Part shown: piece by piece, positions 41,151 to 51,065 of the stretch
Position numbering within the stretch: the stretch's first letter is position 1
Layout: every line of letters begins with the position of its first letter
NCBI GenBank assembly: GCA_009746045.1
Contig: RPFO01000312.1
Location: 2,165,279 to 2,229,278, forward strand
Direction of reading: 5' to 3'
DNA length: 64,000 nt
Origin: Mesostigma viride
Taxonomy: Eukaryota; Streptophyta; Mesostigmatophyceae; Mesostigmatales; Mesostigmataceae
Notes under the pieces: generated by a model
Database searches by the model: none
Seen by the model: the letters and a program-made list of their open reading frames with translations, nothing else
Told to the model about the DNA's origin: nothing
Made by a program: the position numbers and the translations under genes

Positions 41151-42897
41151 CAGAGTGAGATCGTACGTTATACGCGTTATACGGTCACGGTGGAGTATAA
41201 TGTATAATACGGTATAATACGGTATAATACGGTATTATACGTTTTCGTACGGACACACTCAGAATACTCTGATTTTACACATTTTAAGACACCCACCATC
41301 AATCCACATGTTTTTCACTGTTTTGGACATAATCCAAGGTTGCCCTACCCTCGGCTATACTCTATACGGTGGATATTGTGGACACGATCGATGTATTGCA
41401 TGTAATACTGAGAATGTAAACGTGCGCATGCATAATTGTGTGTATGTGTATATATGTGGCTTTATATTGGTTATGTTTACTTGGGTGCCTTCACTTTGAT
41501 GCAAGTAATTATATATTTTAATATATATATGTGGCTGTGCATGCACGCAAATACTACAGTAGTATACAATTAATGCATGTAGTATGTTTGCATGGTGCGA
41601 TGCTATGTGAATATACTGAGCTGCATGTGACTACAGGTGTGTGACTCGTGGTGTGCATTAATTAATTAATTAACTGAATTAATTAATTAATATTAATTAA
41701 TCTCGTGTCCCCGTTGGGGAACCACGGAGGCTAAACAGGTGGGGATGTGATAAGTAACTCACATATTCTCACCTTCCATACAACAACCTTGTTTTCCAGC
41801 AGGCTGAAGAGCATGACAGGCGTCTATGAGCTCGCCAGCTCCTTGCAACGGTGATGCCGCTCCCAGGCAGCTAGGGTCCTTGACTACGCAATATAGAATG
41901 TCTACCGTGTGAAAACCTCCATACAGGAAGCGTAGCAAAGCCAGATAACTGCCCGATCAATTCTGGGTAGCTTTAGGAAGCATGGCATACGCAGCGTAAG
42001 GAAAACCATTGAAAGCTGCGGAAAATCTGATAGCACAACTGCAACAAGTGGAGAACAAAATAGCAAGAAAAACCCAGAAACGGCGCAAAAAGTTTCATGC
42101 CAGGTTCATTAAGAGCGCAAACAGACTGGGCGGTGACATGCGGCAAATCAACGTACCACGGCCGGCATTATTTCCTACCCAGGCGCGCAAGAAAAGCCAG
42201 CCAGCCATGGATGGATTAACCGCGGATCGCGCAGGCCTGAACGAAATCATTTTAGAAATGACAGGAAATGGCCGCAGATCGAAGATGCTTAGGTTATTTT
42301 CATGGTGTCCGTTACTAAACGGCTCTTGCTGCATCAAAATAACCCACGAATGTCGAGTTCTACCGTCGCAGGCACACATGCTAGATTATTCATCGCGGCC
42401 AAATTGACGTTGGATGAGACCCCCGTCCAAATCTGTACCAACAAAGGCAGCGAATTTGCAAATAGTGCAGATCTTGCTATGAAACATCATAATAGAACAT
42501 CACTTTTAACCATCGGCTTAATTTTTTCGCCTGTCGCCCGCCGGATTAGCCATATTTTAACGGAACGCACGTCGCCATGGCCACCTCCGCACGGTGCGCG
42601 CACTGTGCACCACAATGTCAAAATAAGATCGCGTCGAATTGTGAAAGTTCAGACGGGTCAGTACTTATAGTAGAGATACGAAATCTGTGGCTTCAAATCG
42701 TTGCCCTGTCGTTCTGGCATCCTAGCCGCGCAAAACGTAAAAAAAACGCGGAAAACACGGCATTATACGGTATTATACGGTATTATACGTCATTATGCGC
42801 TAAAACGTATTACGTATGAAAAATCATACGCTAAAAGCCAGCGTATTACGTATTATACCGTATTATACCGTATTATACGGCGTATGATCTCACTCTG
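41151..42897. mobile_element. hAT-like non-autonomous DNA transposon, 1,747 bp
   Basis: Terminal inverted repeats CAGAGTGAGATC(G/A)TACG, flanked by the perfect 8-bp duplication GCGCTCAC (41143-41150 and 42898-42905). The other C LTR shows the empty site (ACAGCGCTCACACACTTG). CAGxG termini with 8-bp duplications are the hAT signature. Subterminal regions on both sides are built from CGGTATAATA repeats in opposite orientations. The longest internal frame (42009-42407, 132 codons, basic) lacks the hAT transposase motifs, so it appears non-autonomous. Confidence 0.88.
41657..41745 (-). mobile_element. LINE 3' tail fragment inside the hAT-like element
   Basis: (TTAA)n-type tract followed by CTCGTGTCCCCGTTGGGGAACCACGGAGG, matching the tail and 3' UTR end of LINE 1 (14177-14240). 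A very short 5'-truncated copy. Confidence 0.5.
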
Positions 42898-43502
42898 GCG
42901 CTCACACACTTGAGGCTTGTACACGAGTTTGCCAAGTCAAGGCAACACACGTGAGGCGGGCTGGCAAGAGATGCCCAATTGGCACTGGCCTATTCTTTAT
43001 ATACTTGTGCACTGTGCTTGCTAGTCCTGAGCAGCCTAAGAGGTATGCTCAGTAATAACACTCCCGGTACAGTATTCACTACCTGTACAGCGCCCAGTTC
43101 CTATACAGTAGGTCTGTCATACAGGTACAGTGACCACAGAGCACAGTCCACAGTGACTATTGCGTCTGCACCTAGAAGTCCAGGACTAAGCCTGCGGTAC
43201 CAACAGACCACAGGTTAAGGTTCCTATTTCCTGCGTACGAGGTATTAATCCAATACCGGCGTCGTAGGTTCAGCACCTAATTCCTGTCAGCCCAGGAATT
43301 ACTGTCGACCCCATATGTCGTCGGCAAATATTCACGTCCGACTTAGAAGAACAGCTGGCTCGCGCTCGCGCGCGACCGGGAAGTCGGAACGCCATAACTT
43401 TCTTGATACTTGTCGGAATGAACTCGTTCCGGTGCCGCTGGAATCGCAGAGATATGCCGAATCAGGAACAGTGACGCCAATGCGCTTGGCGTTAACTGAG
43501 GG

Positions 43503-44005
43503 AATGCGACCTGGAGTGGGACGAATAGGAGCACGCTGAGGGGTACGAGGAGGGCGAGCATCGGGATGAGGGGGAGCACCAGAAAGGAACTTGGGGCACT
43601 CCGCCTTAAGATGGCCCACCTCATGACAGTGATAACACGAGATGTGAGACACATCCAATGCAGATATATCTGTAACACAAATCTAATTCTTCTACATATG
43701 CCTATTCTTCTTCAGGAGTGAGGACAAGGCTATGAACCCTAGTACACAAAGGAGCATGAGCATACATGCAATCAGCAACACGGAGGAGATGGGTAGGAAG
43801 AGGAGTGGTAAAGAAATCTGCTACTCTTAATAGACGCTGTCGCACATGCTTGAGGGGCAGATCAGTGAAACGGTAGGCAGAGAACTGGCGTTTTACCTCA
43901 CGTAATAAGGGTCTACTGAGGCCTTGAAGGAAACGAGCACGTACTTCTGCGCCCGACAAATCCCTAATTCGTACCACCTGTGCATCAAATTCTTTCATAT
44001 ACTCC
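43503..44005 (-). CDS. Element A Gag C-terminal part with zinc knuckle
   Basis: Runs from KEYMKEFDAQVVRIRDL through FLQGLSRPLLREVKRQF (the end of a gypsy retrotransposon gag domain). It then shifts frame near 43700 into a segment with one CCHC knuckle CYHCHEVGHLKAEC (43596-43637) and a Pro/Arg-rich tail. Left boundary: insertion of element C (GAGGG). Right boundary: piggyBac insertion at TTAA. Gag forms the particle and the knuckle binds RNA. Confidence 0.8.
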
Positions 44006-44657
44006 TTAACCCTTAAACCGTCTTGACTGGGACCACGAGAACGGACCGAGTGAGCATATCTTGCCAAATGTAATTGTAGCTAGCCCAATGGCATTTTCTG
44101 GCCTACCCTTGCACCCAAGCTTGCTTTTATATCAAGTTTTAAGGTGGTCATGCTGTTGGTCACATTTCTACGCTCCCATGGTGCTATTTTTAGCAACCCC
44201 CCCAAGGGGGTACGGTTAAAAATAGCCTAGACACCTATATATTGCATGATGGACCATTTATACAATTTTGCTGGCCATGGGCCTTCAAGGGCAGTTCAAT
44301 ATATTTACAAGGATGGCAGGAATGCACTCAGATCAAGAAATGGCAGAGAACTGCACATACGGGCTAGCAAAAAGGCCAAAATAACTCAGACCATTATAAC
44401 GGACTGAGCTACAAGGACGGTTTTGCCAGCAAAAGCACACATAAACTTCATTCCAAACCATGAAAATTGGTGTGTCAAGCCATAATGGCACAAATAAAAC
44501 ACCCTGGCATGATAGGACGTCACATAATGCAATAAACACATAAAAAATGTGCCAGCCACATGGCAAATGGCACGCGCGCGCGAGAGAGAGGTAACAACAT
44601 GACTAGCTACCTACAGTAGTGTAACTAGCTAGCTGTCATGTCTACCATGCAACCAAA

Positions 44658-45950
44658 CTAGTTTGCATTGCGGCGCTGAGTGTTAATGAACTGCCTCCTG
44701 AGGGGCCCCGTCAGCTGGGCACCTGCTGCCTGCCCCCGGGTGACGCGGCCGTTGGCAGCCATCCACGCCCTGCCCGCCTTGCTTCGGGAGGACAGAGGCT
44801 GCATGGCCCGCTGGCCCGCCTCGTCGTCGTCCAGGCCAGCCACGGGGCCACCGTGGAACAGGTTCCAGCACGCGCCCACGCAAAGGGCCGTGTTGCACTC
44901 GCTGCACCAGAAGTTGGTGCGCTTGCGGATGTCCGCGCTCGAGCACACCACGCACCGGGCCGCCTCCGTCCACGGGATCCGCTCGGGTACCAGGTGGGTG
45001 CCGGAGAAGCGACCGTCCAGCCCCGGCACGGGCTGCGCAGCCAGCCGCTCCACCTCCAGCCTTGCGCCGTGCCAGCGGTTGTTGATGAGCTGTTCAGCCA
45101 GCTGGCGGATGAAGCCCACGTGGCTCAGGCAGTCGGGGCGGCCCGCGCGCATGAGCTGCTGCAGGATGTACGAGTTGGTGGCAGCATTGGCCAGCATGCC
45201 GGTGATGACCCGGTGCCACCACACACGCGTGATGAACTTGAGCAGGTCGTACTCCCCGCACAGCTGGTCGAACTTGTCCACCGCCTTGTAGCATGACCAG
45301 TAGGCGGGGATGAGGCTGGGCGCGGTCACCATCACGCGCTCGTCACGCCCACCGTGCCGGCTGACCATCTCCTCGGTCAAGGGGATGCCCTTCCCCAAGA
45401 CCCAGACCGGCTTGCGGTCGATCCAGCAGCTCAGCGCGAGGCCGTCCTTGTTGACCGCCCACGCGTACGTGCCCTGCGCCGGCCTGCGCCCCAGCAGGCC
45501 CTTGAGCTCGGCGACGGGCAGCCCGCGGCGGTTGGGCAGCACCGTGCCGACCACCCGGTGCCCCATGTCGTAGCACGCCTCCACTGCCGGGCGGGACGTG
45601 TAGAAGCGGTCCATGGCGATGGTGGTCGGCTGCGGCAGGGTGGCAGCCAGCATGTTCACCACGTGGAAGGTGTGGTCGACCTCGGGCAGCTTGTCGTACG
45701 TGTGCGCGTGCCACAGGTAGCCGGTGGGCCACTCGTTGACGCAGTACTGCTTGATGTGGAAGGGGGCTGGCTTCTGCGGGTTGAAGCAGCGGATGGGGCA
45801 CAGCTTGTGCCGGGAAGCGATGGAGCGCTCGTCAATGGCCGCCGCGCTGCCCGGCACAAAGTACCGCTTGGACGCCACGTTCAGAATGTCCTCCAGCCAC
45901 AGGAACTGCCACAGCTTCCACTCGCGTGTGAGGGACCGTGTTGGCTGGGC
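44658..45950 (-). CDS. piggyBac transposase, catalytic and Cys-rich part
   Basis: Counting from the Met codon at 45995, the DDE core shows Asp in AAAIDERSIASRH (about residue 55), TIAMDRFYTSRP (about 129) and AVDKFDQLCGEYD (about 240). The spacing is like that of characterised piggyBac enzymes. WWHRVITGMLANAATNSY follows. The C-terminal cysteine-rich domain (about 348-382) has CVVC, FWCSEC and ALCVGACW pairs. It cuts and joins DNA at TTAA sites in the nucleus. The true protein starts upstream at 47001; a frameshift in the 45920-45960 region splits the gene. The coding region is much more GC-rich than the flanks. Confidence 0.9.
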   Translation of the reverse strand, partial: AQPTRSLTREWKLWQFLWLEDILNVASKRYFVPGSAAAIDERSIASRHKLCPIRCFNPQKPAPFHIKQYCVNEWPTGYLWHAHTYDKLPEVDHTFHVVNMLAATLPQPTTIAMDRFYTSRPAVEACYDMGHRVVGTVLPNRRGLPVAELKGLLGRRPAQGTYAWAVNKDGLALSCWIDRKPVWVLGKGIPLTEEMVSRHGGRDERVMVTAPSLIPAYWSCYKAVDKFDQLCGEYDLLKFITRVWWHRVITGMLANAATNSYILQQLMRAGRPDCLSHVGFIRQLAEQLINNRWHGARLEVERLAAQPVPGLDGRFSGTHLVPERIPWTEAARCVVCSSADIRKRTNFWCSECNTALCVGACWNLFHGGPVAGLDDDEAGQRAMQPLSSRSKAGRAWMAANGRVTRGQAAGAQLTGPLRRQFINTQRRNAN

Positions 45951-47001
45951 GGTCAGCCGAGTCCTGGAAGTGCAAAAAGTGAGCAATCTGCTCAAAGCGG
46001 CGGAGGGGCAGGATGTGCTGCAGGTTCACAGCTTGGGCAGCACCCATGGCCTGCCCAGAGAAGTAGTCGGCACGGGAAGGAAGCACCACGAGCGACATGG
46101 TGAACAAGAGGCCCAGAAACTTGCCCAGCTCGTTCATGGTCAAAGGATACCACTCACGTGTCCCAGCAGCTGCAGCACGTTGCTTCTCAGCAGCATACCG
46201 GTTCGTCTCGGTCACAATCTTCTGAAGCACAGGCCCAGGCTGCCAGAAAAGAAGGAAGATGTCCAGAGGCGTGAACCTGTAAGGCACGCCCGGGATGTTC
46301 TTGAACGTCGCAGCACGAACCGGAGCTGGCGCATACTGAACGTGAGGAAGGGAGGCTGGGTTGGGCGCGCCAGTGCCGGTCACCCAGCGGTCGCCATCCT
46401 CCACCTCGTTCCCGCCCTCCCCGTCCTCCTCCGACTCGCTGTCAGACGCTGCCAGGCCCGGGACTTCATCGTCCTCGGACGACGCGGATGCCTCGGACAA
46501 TTCCGGAGTTGCCTGCCGGGCTGCACGCCTTCTTGGAGGGTTGTAGATGGCTGGCGCCCTCCTCGCATTGCCAGAACGGCGCTTGGCACGCTTCTTGGCC
46601 GGTGACCTTGTGCTTTCACCGCCATAGCCATCATCGTCGCTGCTGGACTCCGACGACGACTCAGAATCATCCGGTGCGGCATCGTCGCTGCCCCGCCCAT
46701 TGTCTGCCCCCGCAGCGACCTCCTGCCCAGCCTCGCCTTCGGCAGATGATCCCCCAACTTTGTACCGAAAAATGAGCTCCTTGTCGAGCTTATAATGCTT
46801 GGGATCTGGCGGAAAATGGCACTTGGCGGCCTTCTTGTTCGCAAGAATTGACATTACGGTTCCATCCAGGCGCATTTCCTCATGATTTTCGCCAAAATTT
46901 GCGACAGCCCAGCCTTCTCCGAAAATTCTGGGAGGCACAGAAACTTTTAAGCCCACCACGAGCCTAAAATTCGCTAGCAACTGCATGCCACCTGCCGCCA
47001 T
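45920..47001 (-). CDS. piggyBac transposase, N-terminal part
   Basis: From MAAGGMQLLANFRLVVG. About 200 residues are Asp/Glu/Ser-rich with a basic patch AKKRAKRRSGNARR (a possible nuclear localisation signal). The conserved piggyBac N-terminal domain follows, with FTPLDIFLLFWQPGPV, MNELGKFLGLLFTMSLVVLP and RFEQIAHFLHFQDS. The combined protein would be about 770 residues, longer than the roughly 590 of the classic enzyme because of the acidic extension. The frame then shifts into the catalytic part. Only one break is seen, so the copy could be active if that break is a sequencing error. Confidence 0.87.
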
Positions 47002-47316
47002 GGCTGCGTAGGTCTACGCCGTCGTCGTCGTCCTCGTCGCCTTTGCATCGTTTTGTGGTTTTTTTGGGCGCGAAAATTTCCCGCTCGACCAGGGTACCCC
47101 CCTGGGCATTGCAGGTCATAGCACCCTGGCCAAGTGTCCGATGGACGGTCTGAGAAGTGCTGCGGATAGGCCACGTGGCAAGCTTTCAGGATCCGTCGAG
47201 TTGACCGTTAAATTCAAAGTGGCGCGGCGCCCAGTTCTGCCACAAACTCGGTCCGTTTAAATGGTCCCAGTTCGACTGGGACCATTATAACGGACCCGTG
47301 ACGATTTAAGGGTTAA

Positions 47317-47658
47317 ACGGTTTAGTACCGGCCTTGCTGCAAAGTACCAAAGGCTAATCTATCCTGCCAATCTGCATCAGGAGGAACTAAATGGCCCTCT
47401 AACCGCTAAAACAATCCTGCTACTGAGTTAGGGTAGGCATGAGAGGCCAAGGATTCACACTGAATGAGGTTAGCAAGCTCAGGGGTAATACAGGTAGTAA
47501 GATAGTGAGGGACTAATACAGCATCAGGGAGACGCCATCTATTATGATTTTGCCACGACTCTGTGTTCTGGGTAAGCAACATAATAAAAGTGAAAAACTG
47601 TTGAGGGGTAGACTTGACATCCAACTTGGGAAGGTTAGCAAAGAGGGGAAGAGCAGGG
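47317..47658 (-). CDS. Element A Gag middle part
   Basis: Contains LPKLDVKSTPQQFFTFIM, then NRWRLPDAVLVPHYLT, then (next frame) RLEGHLVPPDADWQDRLAFG. This is the core of a gypsy gag domain. It continues from the N-terminal piece at 56140-56834, interrupted by element B, and is cut on the left by piggyBac. Frames do not match exactly at the joins, so at least two small indels are present. Confidence 0.72.
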
Positions 47659-47663
47659 GGCTT

Positions 47664-48071
47664 AGTTAGCTGAGATACCTCGAGGCTGACTTGTGGCCGG
47701 AGCCACACAGGGGAACATACAGTGTGACCGGAGTTATTCTGGCGGAGACAGAATAACGGTGCCGAGCGCCGGTTGTGGCGCGACGCACACACGTGTGCGC
47801 AAGTTACGTAGCTAGCAACTAGTCTAGTGGACGTTGTGCGTAGTAACGTTGCTCCAGGTCTAGAAGCCTCTAGAACCTGGACACGTGGCGGACAAGTGAG
47901 CGTAGTCCAGTTGTCCTAGGGATCTCGTGTGAGTGATGTGTCCACGACATATAATGTGTGCCCACATATGGAGTGAATAATGACAAGGAACGCCCGATCC
48001 CTGGCGTTGCTGCAGCCATCATTCTCACACTGAGTCCCCAACGTCTCCGACGTACATATATATATCTAACT
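47664..48071 (+). repeat. Element B 5' LTR
   Basis: 408 bp, AGTT...AACT. Followed by TGGATTAGACATGG, where the TGG could serve as a primer-binding site and ATG is the first gag-region start codon (48082). Confidence 0.93.
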
Positions 48072-48081
48072 TGGATTAGAC

Positions 48082-51065
48082 ATGGCGCCGAAGAACTCGG
48101 AAGCTAAGAACAACAATGTCCGTCCCACCCTTCAGCGGGGAGGGGCAGGAAACGGTCGGGGTCGGCCTCCCGCTAACCGGGAGCCCCCCATTACCACGAG
48201 ACTGCCTTTCCGGCGTCTCAGAGGAGAATTTCTCCTCGCAGTTCCCCACCGCGGGAGCGTGACGAAAATGTCACCTACCGCATGGTGGTGGCGGACACCC
48301 CTCGCCGGCAGCGTGAAGCTGTCGCTGCCGAGGAGTCTGCCCCCCAGGGGAACAGGGGCACCGGGACTCGCAACGAGTCCGAGGTTGCCCCGCACCTCAT
48401 GCCACCCGCCCCAGGGCGACAGGTGGAAGAGGATTCCTCCTCTATGGAGGAGGGGGAGGCTTCACCCTCTCCTAGGAGAGAGGTGACCTCCGGCCAGACG
48501 AGGTCCTCGTCTGGCAACACCTCTGTCGGGAGGGCGCTGGCAGGCATGAGCCTCGGCGCGAACCCGACCCCTGCGTCCCAGGACGCAGGTGAGGTTTATG
48601 TTGACGGTTGGGGCCAGCTCCCCTTCAAGATCCCGGTGCGTAATGCACCAAATTTTCTGCCTTTCGACGGCTGGCGACTCCGCCAGCAGAGTACCCTCCC
48701 TGGCGGCTTCGTCCTGACCAAGTTCGCGGTTCAGGCGGTGGCGGCCGAGCTCCCGGAGGACGTCCATTGTCGTTTTTCGCATGTTCAGGTTGCGATTTTG
48801 ATCCGGCTGTACTTCTTGGCCGTGAGACAAGGAGTAACGGCTCTCGACATGTATTCGGAGGCTCGCCAGGTGGCAGCGGCCACGGTGGTGGCCAAGCCAC
48901 CTCGGCCGGCCGAGGAGATGCCAAGGATGCCACCTGTCGTGCCAGTCGGCTGGGGACCTGCGACGGCATCCCCTGGTTCGGCAGCGACATCGACTGCGTC
49001 GCAGCAGCTGGCTGCAACTGTGTCGCCCCCGGCGTCGGCGGCGACCTTGCCGGCCGCGGCATCCAAGACTGCAGCACCGGTGGGCGCCCCGTCTTCTCCA
49101 GTGGTGGCAGCGACAGCGACAGCGACAGCGACAGCAGCAGCGACAGCGACAGCGGCAGCGACCCCTAGGCGGGCGGAGGGCAAGCGCCAGCCGCCTCCCC
49201 ACGACACACCCGCCGCTGAGTCGGCACCGTCGGCATCAGCCGACAACACCAACGCCATCACCACCCACCCCCCACGAAGGCGGGTGCTTCGGCACCCCCA
49301 TCGCAGTCCCAAGCCCCCGGCAGGGCCGGCAAGGGACCTGCCACGGCCCAGGCCGTGGCAAGGGATCATCCATCTCCCCCAGGGGAGGAGGATGTGGCCA
49401 TGGAGACAGCCGAGGCACGCATCCCTGGGGATGACGTCGTCTCACTCCGTGAGCCAACCCTTTGGCGCGCAGTCCAGCGCTGCGCCCAGGGTATCCAAGG
49501 GGTGGCCAGCGAGAGGCTGGACGACAGGTTGGCTGAACACACCAGCCTGTTGTGTGCGATCATCTATCATTTGCTCGATCAACCCTCGATTGAGCCGATG
49601 ACCAGGAGGATGTGCGAGGCACTCCTGCCCGCCCTGCAGACCTTGCTGCGAGGCAAGAAGATCAGGGTGAACTGGCGATGGTGGAGATGGTGCAGACGTT
49701 GCACCGGGTGTGCATGCAGCAAGCAAGTATGTATCTCCCCACTTGGTTGCGTGTACAGACAGGTAGCCAGCAGGGGGGGGACGTGCAGCAGACAAGCTCA
49801 TCTAGCAGTGAGGATAGTGATGTTTCTCTCACCCCTACCTTTGAGCAATGGGAGGCAGCTAGGGCACGCAAGAGGCAGGCACAGAGTCAGGGTGTGCAGG
49901 GGGGCATGGACATGTCATCTTCACCAACACATGTTGTGCAGGCACCTAACCCCCCAGTGCAGCCAGCCACGCGTAGCAGGCCCTCACAGGTCTCACCTAG
50001 CATCCCACACACTGCCAATGCTGCTACATCCCCAGGCAGGTCTTCTTCTCCCTCCCCCTCTTCACCCTCTCAGGACTGGCCAGTCTATAACGAGCATAGG
50101 CCAATTGACAGGCCAGCAGCCTGCTCTTTGATCAGCTTCTTCTCTCTCTCAAGCTCGCTAGGGAGGAGCTGAATATCAAGAACTGGTTTGGGGCACTTAT
50201 GCAGGGTGATTTCTTCCACCAATCCAATCCCTCCATCCAGCACTTGGTATCCATATATCAGCAAAGGTATCCCAGGTGGCAGGACACACAGGGTAGGGAG
50301 CCATGGGAGAATTTTCTGCGTGATCTGCATGACCTGCTGTCTGCTCCCACCACTGTTGACATGTACTCTGCGTTTAACTGGGTGAAAACCTATAAGGTAG
50401 AAACTCAGAACTATGTAGCAGAGATCAAGAATGGGAACTTGCAGTGAAGGCCCACCCCGAGGTTAGCAAGCTAGATCACAAGTGGCTTGTTCATTCCCTG
50501 CTCGAGAAGCTTAACCTTGATCGTAACACCTTTGCCATGATCACCACAGGCTTGGCCACCCATTGGGAGTCGATGAAAGAGGCTCTCGATTATGTTAAGT
50601 TAGCCCTGGGTCCACTGTGTCAGGACTCAGCCCCTCCCCCCTCTACCTCTTCCCCCCTGCGTCAAGCGGGCACGGGGGGAGGAATCAGATGAGGAGGGTA
50701 AGGCCAGGAAGGCCAAGGACAAGCGTCCTGTGACGCTAGGGGAGGTGAAGACTCTTATGAGTCAGTTTGTTAAGAGCCTCAAGGGCAAGGGCAAGGGCAA
50801 GGGCAAGGGCAAGGGCAAGGGGCAGGGGAAGGGGAAGGGTAGGTCATCCCCCCCAGGGGGGAACGCTAACAAGTCTTCTGGGGCTGGGTCCTCCACCCCC
50901 AAGAAGGATGTGAAATGTGTGCGTTGTGGGCGTCGTGGACACAGCAAGGACAAGTGCCACAAACACAAGGAGCACCTGCGCACCTGGAGGTGCTCTGCCA
51001 CAAGTGCCTGGGACCGCCTCACGGGGACCCCGCCAAGTGCACCAAGGAGCCGTGGCAGCCCCTAA
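48082..51065 (+). CDS. Element B Gag region, split by several frameshifts
   Basis: A chain of open segments in changing frames. The first is a Gly/Arg-rich start (48082). The next (from 48282) carries PFKIPVRNAPNFLPFDGW and an Ala/Thr repeat to about 49340. Then come a helical stretch ERLDDRLAEHTSLLCAIIYH (about 49500), a Ser-rich linker and a capsid-like block FFHQSNPSIQHLVSIYQQRY (about 50210). HKWLVHSLLEKLNLD follows (about 50480), then a (GK)n tract and a CCHC knuckle CVRCGRRGHSKDKC (about 50917-50958). The capsid-like blocks match element E. Breaks fall near G/C runs. Because the LTRs are identical and Pol is intact, indel base-calling errors are a plausible cause. Pol is in the +1 frame relative to the knuckle frame. 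Confidence 0.75.

Larger units (their letters stand above)
20775..43497 (-). mobile_element. Element C: novel-type copia-derived LTR retrotransposon, itself nested
   Basis: The LTRs (20775-25987, split by F, and 40498-43497, split by a hAT-like element and a 542-bp segment) begin AGTTAACG and end CGTTAACT. They are flanked by the 5-bp duplication GAGGG. Minus orientation is set by the polypurine tract at 25988-26004 and by the gene order gag, integrase, protease, RT, RNase H. Element D sits in the protease. Without its insertions C is about 7.8 kb. It is inserted at the gag/protease junction of A. Confidence 0.9.
40498..43497 (-). repeat. Element C 5' LTR, split by a hAT-like element and a 542-bp segment
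   Basis: LTR sequence lies at 40498-40548, 41091-41150 and 42906-43497. Ends are AGTT...AACT. On the minus strand the LTR is followed by CAAATTACAAGCAG, not a TGG primer site. It contains the empty site for element F (CACAGTGACTATTGCG near 43150). Confidence 0.9.
44010..47312 (-). mobile_element. piggyBac-family DNA transposon, 3.3 kb
   Basis: Flanked by TTAA (44006-44009 and 47313-47316). Termini start CCCTTAAA(C/T)CGTC on both ends, followed on each side by a subterminal ACTGGGACCA motif. Inserted in element A's gag: coding sequence stops at 47317 and resumes at 44005. Carries one transposase gene on the minus strand. TTAA target and CCC-starting termini are diagnostic for piggyBac. Confidence 0.93.

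Noticed and set aside
42009-42407. hAT transposase
   Set aside because: The 132-codon basic frame lacks the hAT dimerisation and catalytic motifs and is far too short.
44680-46605. Long plus-strand frames over the piggyBac
   Set aside because: They are shadows of the GC-rich transposase gene on the other strand, which has clear catalytic motifs.
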